Below, in pieces: positions 39,284 through 46,089 of a stretch of DNA of 46,089 nt. Both the position numbers and the translations under genes were made by a program. A model generated the notes under the pieces. That model saw only the letters and a list, made by a program, of their open reading frames with translations, was not told where the DNA came from and did not search any database. The stretch is from an uncultured Gammaproteobacteria bacterium (GTDB lineage Bacteria > Pseudomonadota > Gammaproteobacteria > GCA-001735895), in NCBI GenBank assembly GCA_913061315.1, contig CAJXUC010000025.1:1-46089 (forward strand). Direction: 5' to 3'. Position 1 is the first letter of the stretch; every line of letters begins with the position of its first letter.

Positions 39284-40225
39284 ATGTCAAGATTACTCAA
39301 AGTCGCCGTTGTTGGCGTTGGCCATCTTGGTAGATGGCATGCCGATAAATATGCAGCCTCAGCCGACTGTGAATTAGTCGCCGTTGTCGATAATAACCTC
39401 GAGGCTGCCGAAGCGGTGGCTCAAAAACATGGCACACAAGCTTGCTCAAACTATCGAGATATTCTAACGGAAGTTGATGCGATAAGTCTGGTAGTTCCGA
39501 CTAATAGGCATTATAAAATTGCACGTGAAGCTCTAAAAGCGGGCATTCACTGTTTAGTGGAAAAACCAATCAGCGAAACGGTCGAACAAGCCACTGAATT
39601 AATTGAAATCGCCGAGGCTAAAAAGCTGGTGCTTCAAGTCGGTCATATCGAGCGATTTAATAGTGTGATGTTAGGTATTAAGCAGAATTTGAAACATCCT
39701 CAATTCATCGAATCCACCCGACTGGCACCATTTTCGTTACGCGCTACTGATGTCAGCGTAGTGCTCGATTTAATGATCCATGATATCGATATTATTCTAG
39801 ATTTGGTCGACTCCCCTATTAGCCGTATTTCGGCAAGTGGCACATCGGTGTTATCAGACACTATCGATATTGCCAATGCTCGAATCGAATTCGAGAATAA
39901 ATGTGTTGCTAATGTGACTGCGAGTCGCATTAGTCAAAAGCGTGAGCGAAAATTGCGTATTTTTAGTAAGGACTCCTATATTTCTGCCGACTTCCAGGAG
40001 AAGATTCTGTCGATTAATAAAAAAGGCAAAACCAATAATGAAGCCGGATTTAAAGATATTGACCATCAGGAAATTCGTTATGATGATACCGATGCACTCA
40101 ACCTAGAAGTGCTGGACTTTATTCGCGCCATTAAAACGAATGGACAGCCGACGGTTAGTGGTATGGATGGTCGAAGGGCGCTGCAAACTGCCATTGAAAT
40201 CACTTCGCTTATATTGCCTATTTAA
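39284..40225 (+). CDS. Gfo/Idh/MocA oxidoreductase, probable GnnA-like UDP-GlcNAc 3-dehydrogenase
   Basis: A 313-residue NAD(P)-dependent sugar dehydrogenase. The Rossmann start is VAVVGVGHLGRWHADKYA (GxGxxG at 11-16), and the substrate lysine lies in CLVEKPISE. It is followed by a PLP aminotransferase and lpxB. In Acidithiobacillus the pair GnnA (oxidoreductase) and GnnB (aminotransferase) lies between lpxA and lpxB and makes UDP-GlcNAc3N for lipid A; the arrangement here is strongly similar, so I infer the same role. I start at ATG 39284, immediately before the Rossmann strand. The frame stays open upstream to 39089, but that part crosses the promoter and the rnhB start. An O-antigen WlbA-type role is the main alternative. 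Confidence 0.78.
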   Translation: MSRLLKVAVVGVGHLGRWHADKYAASADCELVAVVDNNLEAAEAVAQKHGTQACSNYRDILTEVDAISLVVPTNRHYKIAREALKAGIHCLVEKPISETVEQATELIEIAEAKKLVLQVGHIERFNSVMLGIKQNLKHPQFIESTRLAPFSLRATDVSVVLDLMIHDIDIILDLVDSPISRISASGTSVLSDTIDIANARIEFENKCVANVTASRISQKRERKLRIFSKDSYISADFQEKILSINKKGKTNNEAGFKDIDHQEIRYDDTDALNLEVLDFIRAIKTNGQPTVSGMDGRRALQTAIEITSLILPI

Positions 40226-40291
40226 TTAAGCCTAATTAATATGCTAAGCCAGTACCTGAAAGACATAAGCCAGAAACGATAAGGGAACAAA

Positions 40292-41380
40292 ATGAACATA
40301 CCGATGGTTGACCTGAAAGGTCAATACGAAAACCTTAAAGAAGAAATTGAACCGGCCATGTTGCAGGCCTTGGCAGATGCTCGCTTCATCTTAGGGCCGA
40401 ATGTGCAGGCTTTCGAGCAAGAGTCGGCTGACTATCTGGGCGTTAAGCACGCCATAGGTTGCGGCTCTGGCACCGATGCATTACATCTTGCTTTGCTAGC
40501 GTCAGGGATTAAGTCAGGCGATGAGGTTATTACCACTGCATTCACTTTTATCGCGACTGCTGAGGCTATTCGGTATATTGGCGCTATTCCTGTTTTTGTT
40601 GACATTGATCCGGTTACGCTGAATATTGATACGACAAAGATTGCCACTGCTATTAGTGCTAAAACGGCTGCCATTATGCCGGTGCACTTGTTTGGGCAGG
40701 CCGCCGATATGGCAGAAATACAAGCGGTGGCAAACCAACATGGATTAATTGTTATTGAAGACTGCGCACAGTCTTTTGGCAGCAAATACAAAGGGCAAAT
40801 GACGGGGTCAATTGGCATAGCGGCAGGGTTTAGTTTTTTCCCCAGTAAAAATCTCGGCTGTTATGGTGATGGTGGTTTAATTTCTACTAATGATGATAAA
40901 GTTGCTAATCAAATTAAAATTTATCGTAATCACGGTAGCAGCAAGCAGTATCACCATGATGTGATCGGTTATAACAGTCGTCTTGATGAACTACAGGCGG
41001 TTATTTTACGGATCAAATTAAAACATATTAATAGCTACAATCAGAACCGACTAAGGGTGGCAAAAACTTATAACCGTTTATTGTCAGGTAGCGATCTCGA
41101 AACACCTCTGGTTCCTGATGACCGTGACCATATATTCCATCAATACACCGTTCTAAGTGATCGACGGGAACAAATTCGCGACTCTTTATTAGCACAAAAT
41201 ATGTCTTGTGCAGTTTATTATCCAGTTCCGCTACACCAACAAAAAGCATTCGCCGATACAAACCCTCAACCGTTGCCAGTAACGGAAGATATATCGCGAA
41301 GATGTCTGTCGTTTCCAATTTTTCCTGAGATGACAGAGCAACAAGTAGAGGTTATGTGTCAGGCAATACTCAAAACTTGA
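40292..41380 (+). CDS. DegT/DnrJ/EryC1 aminotransferase, probable GnnB-like
   Basis: A 362-residue fold type I PLP enzyme of the sugar aminotransferase family. It starts PMVDLKGQYENLKEEIEPAM. GCGSGTDALHLAL binds the PLP phosphate, EDCAQSFGS supplies the ring-binding Asp, and the PLP lysine is in FFPSKNLGCYGDGG. With the upstream oxidoreductase it should convert a 3-keto UDP-GlcNAc to the 3-amino sugar using glutamate (inference from GnnA/GnnB; the WbpE/WlbC type is the alternative). An AAGGGA ribosome site precedes the ATG. Its end overlaps the lpxB start by 25 bases, linking it physically to lipid A synthesis. Confidence 0.8.
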   Translation: MNIPMVDLKGQYENLKEEIEPAMLQALADARFILGPNVQAFEQESADYLGVKHAIGCGSGTDALHLALLASGIKSGDEVITTAFTFIATAEAIRYIGAIPVFVDIDPVTLNIDTTKIATAISAKTAAIMPVHLFGQAADMAEIQAVANQHGLIVIEDCAQSFGSKYKGQMTGSIGIAAGFSFFPSKNLGCYGDGGLISTNDDKVANQIKIYRNHGSSKQYHHDVIGYNSRLDELQAVILRIKLKHINSYNQNRLRVAKTYNRLLSGSDLETPLVPDDRDHIFHQYTVLSDRREQIRDSLLAQNMSCAVYYPVPLHQQKAFADTNPQPLPVTEDISRRCLSFPIFPEMTEQQVEVMCQAILKT

Positions 41381-42513
41381 GTACTGCACCGCACATTATG
41401 ATTCTGGCGGGCGAAGCTTCGGGCGATGCGCATGCAGCAGAATTTATTGAACAGATTACCCAACTGCGACCGGATATTCGCCTAACGGGCATGGGCACAA
41501 CGTTAATGAAAAAAGCCGGTGTCGATGTGTTTTTTGATTCGGCGAGCATTGCTGTTGTAGGTGTAGTCGAGGTACTTCGCCATTGGGGTGATATCAAGAA
41601 GGCAATGAATCTGGTAAAAACTGCTCTGGAGGAAACCAAACCTGACTTATTAATACTGGTTGATTACCCTGAATTCAATTTGAAAATGGCGCGCCATGCC
41701 AAGTCTTTGGGTATCAAAGTTTTATTTTACATCAGTCCTCAAGTTTGGGCTTGGCGCCCAAAACGAATTCATAAAATCGGCCGTTCAATCGATCACATGG
41801 CTGTTCTTTTCAAATTCGAGCAAGCGTTTTATGAAAAAGCCAATATTCCAGTTAGTTTTGTTGGCCATCCGTTGGTCGATAAAGTAAAAGCCAACATTGA
41901 CTCGAAACAGGCTCGGATGAATTTAAAGTTAGACCAAAGCGACATCGTTATCGGTTTATTTCCCGGCAGTCGTAGAAACGAAATCAACCGGCTGTTGCCA
42001 TTGATGCTCGAAACTGCACGGTTGATGAAGCAAAGAAACCATGCGCTGAAATTTATATTACCCGTGGCCTCCACACTCGATTATGACGCGATCAATCTGC
42101 GATGTGAACAATCTGATATCGATATTCAGCTCACTCGTGACGATATCTATGACTTGATTCCTTGTTGTAACGCGATTGTTTCCTGCTCTGGTACGGTTAC
42201 ACTTGAGATAGCATTGCTAAATGCACCCATGTGTTTGGTGTATAAGATTTCGTGGTTGTCTTATCAAATAATGAGCCGCTTGTTGACCATTCCACACATT
42301 GGGCTTGCCAATATTGTCGCCAATAAGCTCATTGTAAAAGAGCTGTTGCAATCTGATGCGACCCCTCAAACCATAGCGAATGAACTGTTTCAGTTATTGG
42401 AAGATGAATCGTATCGATCGCAGGTTGTTTCAGATCTGTCAAAAGTGCGAGAGAATCTGGGTGCAGGGGGCGGTGCCAAAAAAATGGCTAAGCTTGCATT
42501 GTCGTTTATTTAA
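41356..42513 (+). CDS. lpxB: Lipid-A-disaccharide synthase
   Basis: A 385-residue GT19 glycosyltransferase that joins UDP-diacylglucosamine and lipid X at the inner face of the cytoplasmic membrane. Signatures are ILAGEASGDAHAAEFI, VDYPEFNLKMARHAK, YYISPQVWAW-like text (FYISPQVWAWRPKR), FVGHPLVDK and LFPGSRRNEI. I used the GTG at 41356 because AGAGG lies 4 bases before it; a TTG at 41377 overlapping the aminotransferase stop is possible. The coupling to the preceding sugar-modifying pair is the key context. Confidence 0.95.
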   Translation: MSGNTQNLSTAPHIMILAGEASGDAHAAEFIEQITQLRPDIRLTGMGTTLMKKAGVDVFFDSASIAVVGVVEVLRHWGDIKKAMNLVKTALEETKPDLLILVDYPEFNLKMARHAKSLGIKVLFYISPQVWAWRPKRIHKIGRSIDHMAVLFKFEQAFYEKANIPVSFVGHPLVDKVKANIDSKQARMNLKLDQSDIVIGLFPGSRRNEINRLLPLMLETARLMKQRNHALKFILPVASTLDYDAINLRCEQSDIDIQLTRDDIYDLIPCCNAIVSCSGTVTLEIALLNAPMCLVYKISWLSYQIMSRLLTIPHIGLANIVANKLIVKELLQSDATPQTIANELFQLLEDESYRSQVVSDLSKVRENLGAGGGAKKMAKLALSFI

Positions 42514-42527
42514 CCAGTCTAAGAATG

Positions 42528-42549
42528 CTTAATATTGATGTATATTAAG
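42528..42549. repeat. AT-only hairpin between convergent lpxB and persulfide dioxygenase genes
   Basis: A perfect 8-bp inverted repeat (cttaatat ... atattaag) with a 6-base loop lies in the 40-base convergent gap. It has no GC-rich stem and no T-run, so it would be a poor terminator; position is the only support. Confidence 0.35.
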
Positions 42550-42553
42550 TATG

Positions 42554-43612
42554 TTAAACGGGCGCCATTTCAACCTTGTAGCCAGCTTTTATCCAGTCAG
42601 GCATACCGCTATGGCAGACGCAGGCCAGGTGATCTATTCCAAGTAAATTTAGATTCGTAAAAACAGTTTGCGAACGGCGACCAGAGCGACAATGGATATA
42701 CACTTTTTTATACTGTTTTAAAGTATCAAGATGTTGACTCTCAGTACCCATCGGCATATTACAACTACCGGGAATATGCCCACTAGCGAATTCTTCCGGT
42801 GTTCGGTTATCAACAATTAAAGTATCTTCGGATAATTGCTGCCAAATATGGTGTAGGTCATCCATCGAGATATCATCCAACACGTAACGTTTTGGATTAA
42901 AATTGATACCACACGACATGTTCGCTGGGACGGCTTCATTGATTTTTTTAGGCATATCTAGGTTCAAGTTATTCATCAACTCGACAAACTCCTGTCTAGG
43001 TCGATTATTTCCCAGGCGTAAGTTCCAACGTTTTTCTTGACCTATCGTAGAGCCGATACGTCCATTGTAATCATGCGCAGGATAGACTTTAGTTTCGTCA
43101 TCCAATTTAAAAAGTTTTTGTGTGATGCTATCAAATAACTGGCCTGGATCACCATCTTGAAAATCCGTTCTACCACACCCGCGGATTAGAAGAGCATCTC
43201 CTGTAAAAACCATGCCATCGATATAATAACTGGTACAGGCACTTGTGTGGCCAGGTGTAAAAATAGCCCTTATGGTGAAATTACCCAGCTTTAACTCTTG
43301 GTTATGTTTGATTGAAATGTCAATCGATTGAATACCTGCATTTTCACCAAAAACTATTTTGGCTCCTGTCATTTGTCGTAACTTACCACCTGAAGTAACA
43401 TGATCAGCATGTGCATGCGTCTCAATAGAATATAATAATTCGATACCCCGTTCGCTGATGATCTGTAAATCGCGATCAAAGTGCTCCCAGACTGGATCAA
43501 TAATGGCACCTTCATTGGTTTCTGGATCAATCAATAAATAGGTGTAGGTACAACTATCACGGTCGTAGAGCTGTTCGAGCAGTAATGATCGAGTTGTCAA
43601 TCCAGTATTCAT
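42554..43612 (-). CDS. Persulfide dioxygenase fused to rhodanese (ETHE1-rhodanese)
   Basis: A 352-residue two-domain enzyme. The metallo-beta-lactamase part (1-220) is ETHE1-like: THAHADH (H66, H68, D70, H71), GHTSACT with H122, FTGDALLIRGCGRTDFQ with D139, and YPAHDYNG. H66, H122 and D139 correspond to the mononuclear Fe(II) ligands of ETHE1. The C-terminal rhodanese domain (about 245-350) has the active-site Cys C308 in HCRSGRR. Together they oxidise glutathione persulfide to sulfite and transfer sulfur to make thiosulfate (known for such fusions). No sulfur-metabolism gene is adjacent, so a detoxifying housekeeping role is likely. Confidence 0.92.
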   Translation of the reverse strand: MNTGLTTRSLLLEQLYDRDSCTYTYLLIDPETNEGAIIDPVWEHFDRDLQIISERGIELLYSIETHAHADHVTSGGKLRQMTGAKIVFGENAGIQSIDISIKHNQELKLGNFTIRAIFTPGHTSACTSYYIDGMVFTGDALLIRGCGRTDFQDGDPGQLFDSITQKLFKLDDETKVYPAHDYNGRIGSTIGQEKRWNLRLGNNRPRQEFVELMNNLNLDMPKKINEAVPANMSCGINFNPKRYVLDDISMDDLHHIWQQLSEDTLIVDNRTPEEFASGHIPGSCNMPMGTESQHLDTLKQYKKVYIHCRSGRRSQTVFTNLNLLGIDHLACVCHSGMPDWIKAGYKVEMAPV

Positions 43613-43723
43613 GTTAAACCCATTTAATGCAGAAGAATTTAAGGTTCAGTATATCGCCATATTTTAACGAAACAATGAGAATTTCACGTGCCATTTTGAG
43701 CCTGTTTCGTTATTATCTCACCT

Positions 43724-44341
43724 ATGAATTACGCCACTTTTAAGGGGTTAACTTGGCTTTATAGTGGGTTACTGCCTTTAGTTATTACACTGCTTGCATT
43801 GATAATCATTGCGTATATTAATGCGTCTAAACTTCGCCTTGCAATTATGTCATGGCGTAAACACCGTCTGTTAAATTCTATTGGAATTCAACAAAAACGT
43901 AATTTAATATTTTATGACAAATTAGATGGAAACTTCAAAGTAGACCGTTTAATTTTACTTAAGGATTCGATTTTATTAATTTCATTAAAACAATACAGTG
44001 GAAATATTTATTGCTCAGAAAAAATTGCAGAATGGACCCAAGTAATTGACAACAAAAGCTATAAATTTCATAACCCGTTATTTGAGCTTGAAAATCAAAT
44101 TACCACATTGCAAATGATTGTTCCTGGAATCACTATCTTGGGGGCTTTGTTTTTTGATCAAACCGCTACATTTCCTAAAGGGCATCCCGCTAATGTTCTG
44201 CAACAAGGTACTATTCCTGATGACTTTCTAATTCAATTCGAAACTGCGGATGCTGCTTATCCGGTACTAAAAGCTTGGGAAACGCTGGTTGATTTATCGC
44301 TATTGAGTGATATTAATGATCAGTTTCAAGTAAAAACGTAG
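43724..44341 (+). CDS. NERD-domain membrane protein, probably inactive nuclease fold
   Basis: A 205-residue protein with one N-terminal membrane helix (about 12-31) and a cytoplasmic NERD (nuclease-related) domain at about 50-150. Recognisable NERD strands are FKVDRLILLKDSILLISLKQYSG and WTQ...KFHNPLFELENQI. In active restriction-like folds the second strand reads IE.K; here it is ISLK, so the acidic metal ligand is replaced by Ser while the Lys remains. I infer a structural or degenerate role. It is monocistronic, divergent from the persulfide dioxygenase gene. Confidence 0.72.
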   Translation: MNYATFKGLTWLYSGLLPLVITLLALIIIAYINASKLRLAIMSWRKHRLLNSIGIQQKRNLIFYDKLDGNFKVDRLILLKDSILLISLKQYSGNIYCSEKIAEWTQVIDNKSYKFHNPLFELENQITTLQMIVPGITILGALFFDQTATFPKGHPANVLQQGTIPDDFLIQFETADAAYPVLKAWETLVDLSLLSDINDQFQVKT

Positions 44342-44363
44342 ACTGACCGAAATAGTTGGTACT

Positions 44364-44822
44364 TTATAGTTGATCCAACCCACGTATTTGGTCCCCGATT
44401 TTAATGTCATGAGGTTGGTGATTCAACTCGATGATATATTTTGAAGGATAATTCAACCCGAATACTTTACATGGGTTTTGGAGACATGGATTTAATCTTT
44501 TAATGTCTACCACCTCCCCTCCTTTATTAATCCAAATAACGGTAAGTTTTATTTTAGTATTTTTCATCCATATGTAGTGAATATTAGAGTTAGGATAGAC
44601 AAACACCATACCATTTTTTGAGGCTAGTTTTTTGCGAAACATTAAACCATGTTGTCGTTGATCTTGAGTTTTAGCTATTTCTAGACTATATATATGTGAG
44701 TTAATTAACAGCTTTGTTTTACTAAAGGTTATCTCCGCAGCAACAAGGGATTGAAGGCTAGAAATAAGGATCAAGGTGGTGGTAAATGTCGTGCGACAAA
44801 CTATTTTCATTAGATCTTGCAT
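44364..44822 (-). CDS. DUF192 family secreted protein
   Basis: A 152-residue protein with a signal peptide (hydrophobic residues about 13-28). The DUF192 core follows: TQDQRQHGLMFRKKLASKNG, MVFVYPN, the WMKNT motif typical of the family, and a last strand with YIIELN and a short basin region. A cysteine pair in NPCLQNPCKVFG matches many members. ATG 44822 has an AGGGA ribosome site; a second Met five codons later is an alternative. Function is unknown for the family. Confidence 0.88.
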   Translation of the reverse strand: MQDLMKIVCRTTFTTTLILISSLQSLVAAEITFSKTKLLINSHIYSLEIAKTQDQRQHGLMFRKKLASKNGMVFVYPNSNIHYIWMKNTKIKLTVIWINKGGEVVDIKRLNPCLQNPCKVFGLNYPSKYIIELNHQPHDIKIGDQIRGLDQL

Positions 44823-44981
44823 ATTAATCCCTAAGGTAAATTTTAATCAGTTCTATCGATTACTTGATTTTATTGAATATTACTAACAAGCGTAAATTTT
44901 TTTAATGAGTCCGTTAATAGTATTGAATCCAAGTGAAGTTTTTTTTAGAGAAAATCTACAATAGAGGTCTCAGAACTAATT

Positions 44982-46040
44982 ATGAATACGTCCGATTCAA
45001 ACCCCTCAGGAAGAAGTTCGAATATAAAACCATTCCAGAATGCACTCCGTCTTAATGTCTTAAAGCGGCAACGAAAAGTATTAGTCGTAGATGATGAATC
45101 AACGGGTCGAATGATTCTAGCTAAAATTATTCAACAATCAGAGAAGGATGTAAGCGTCGAAACATTTAGTGATCCACTTGAGGCGCTTGAATGGTTGGAT
45201 ACAAACCATCCAGACCTCATAATTACTGATTATCGTATGCCCATTATTAATGGCGTTGAGCTCATTAAAAAAATCCGTGGTAAAAATAACTGTAACGATA
45301 TTCCAATCATGATGATTACCGTTGTCAGTGAAAAATCAGTTCGCTACGAAGCATTAGAGGCTGGTGCAACTGCTTTTTTAACTAGGCCCATTGATCAAAT
45401 AGAATGTCGCACCAGTTGTCACAATTTATTAAAACTTCATGAACAACAGACCATTATTCAAGATAAAGCTGACTCTTTGGCTCGTCAGGTAGAAGCTGCT
45501 ACTCAGCAAATCGTTGCACGTGAAAAAGAAACATTAATAGGCCTCGCTAAAGCGGGTGAATATCGCGATGAGGACACCGGTTATCACGTTGTGCGGATGG
45601 CAAAATATGCGAGAGAAATCGCTGCAGCCTTGGGTTTAAATGAAAGTGAATGTGACGAAATTGAATTCTCTGCTCCTCTGCATGATATTGGTAAAATTGG
45701 AACACCAGATCGAATATTATTAAAGCCTGGAAAATTTGAACCCGATGAATGGGAAATCATGAAACAACACACGACTATTGGTCATTCAATATTATCTAAT
45801 AGTCAATCGCCTTACATGAAAACAGGTTCTATTATTGCCTTAAACCATCATGAGAAATTTGATGGTACGGGATATCCTAATGGGCTTTCAGGTCAAAATA
45901 TTCCTTTAGTGGCGCGTATCGTATCCGTTGCTGATGTTTATGATGCCTTGGTATCAAAAAGGCCCTATAAACAGCCATGGAGTAACGCTGATGCACTCGA
46001 TCATATTCAAAAACAATCAGGGACTCAATTTGATCCAACG
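44982..46040 (+). CDS. Response regulator with HD-GYP c-di-GMP phosphodiesterase domain, 3' end missing
   Basis: About 353 codons, cut by the contig end. The receiver domain (about 31-145) has the acidic pocket D37/D38 and the phosphoacceptor D83 in IITDYRMP; the usual Lys of the receiver active site is Arg135 in FLTRPID. A coiled linker (about 150-185) leads to the HD-GYP domain with HD at H234-D235 (LHDIGKIG) and HHEKFDGTGYP at 289-299, the residues for metal and c-di-GMP hydrolysis. The genuine sequence ends after GTQFDPT; the apparent residues LSLIHI and stop come from adapter. The partner kinase is not in the window. Confidence 0.93.
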
Positions 46041-46089
46041 CTGTCTCTTATACACATCTGACGCTGCCGACGACTCCTTACGTGTAGAT
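46041..46089. other. Illumina/Nextera P5-side adapter contamination (not genomic)
   Basis: Bases 46041-46073 are the reverse complement of the Nextera read-1 adapter, beginning with the mosaic end ctgtctcttatacacatct. Bases 46074-46081 (ctccttac) occupy the i5 index position and match my memory of the complement of S505, and 46082-46089 match the inner end of P5. The block adds seven false codons and a stop to the HD-GYP gene. Confidence 0.98.

Noticed and set aside
40432..40818. 128-residue reading frame opposite the DegT aminotransferase gene
   Set aside because: Antisense shadow; the plus-strand frame encodes the conserved PLP-binding segments.

Overview
This window is an AT-rich stretch of bacterial chromosome, almost certainly gammaproteobacterial. 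It keeps several neighbourhoods known from Escherichia, Pseudomonas and relatives: fabD-fabG-acpP-fabF-pabB-pabC-mltG-tmk-holB-pilZ-tatD; clpS-clpA next to infA; mnmA-hflD; rnhB-dnaE near lpxB; and purB beside the ribosomal oxygenase roxA. I see no tRNA, rRNA, CRISPR array, insertion sequence or prophage. The genus cannot be fixed from the sequence alone.

Both ends are library artefacts, not genome. Bases 1-49 are the tail of the Illumina P7 oligo, an 8-base index and a Nextera read-2 adapter. Bases 46041-46089 are the Nextera read-1 adapter in reverse, an index and the start of P5. Biological sequence therefore runs from 50 to 46040, and both end genes (a YoaA/DinG helicase and an HD-GYP response regulator) are cut there.

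Layout: 50-1198, helicase fragment. 1326-4320 (-), purB-roxA-GNAT operon. 4387-5121 (-), one 244-codon membrane-protein frame broken by four in-frame TAA codons. 5237-8675 (-), large DUF349 protein and a small secreted, membrane-anchored protein. 9048-9473 (+), DUF3010 protein. 9474-10193, gene-poor. 10194-13532 (+), thiolase plus FadJ-like enzyme for fatty-acid beta-oxidation. 13594-23115 (-), fatty-acid synthesis, folate, cell-wall, dTMP and DNA-clamp-loader supercluster, ending in type IV pilus pilZ and tatD. 23237-26268, infA convergent with clpA, then clpS. 26457-26600, remnant of a cspD-like cold-shock gene. 26763-31375, icd, ppsR and ppsA (central carbon metabolism). 31388-31726, remnant of nudJ. 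31821-34379, secreted cysteine-protease-like protein, mnmA, hflD. 34382-39104 (-), low-molecular-weight phosphatase, dnaE, rnhB. 39284-42513 (+), Gfo/Idh oxidoreductase, DegT aminotransferase and lpxB. 42554-46040, persulfide dioxygenase-rhodanese fusion, NERD membrane protein, DUF192 protein and the truncated c-di-GMP response regulator.

Most genes are housekeeping. The most informative observations are three decayed genes sitting where relatives carry intact ones (nudJ, cspD) or in a plainly readable broken frame (4387-5121), which suggests recent or continuing gene loss; an oxidoreductase/aminotransferase pair before lpxB that predicts a 2,3-diamino-glucose lipid A; and a PabB-like enzyme carrying the anthranilate-synthase-type PIAGT motif. 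I did not find convincing evidence of a wholly new multigene system.
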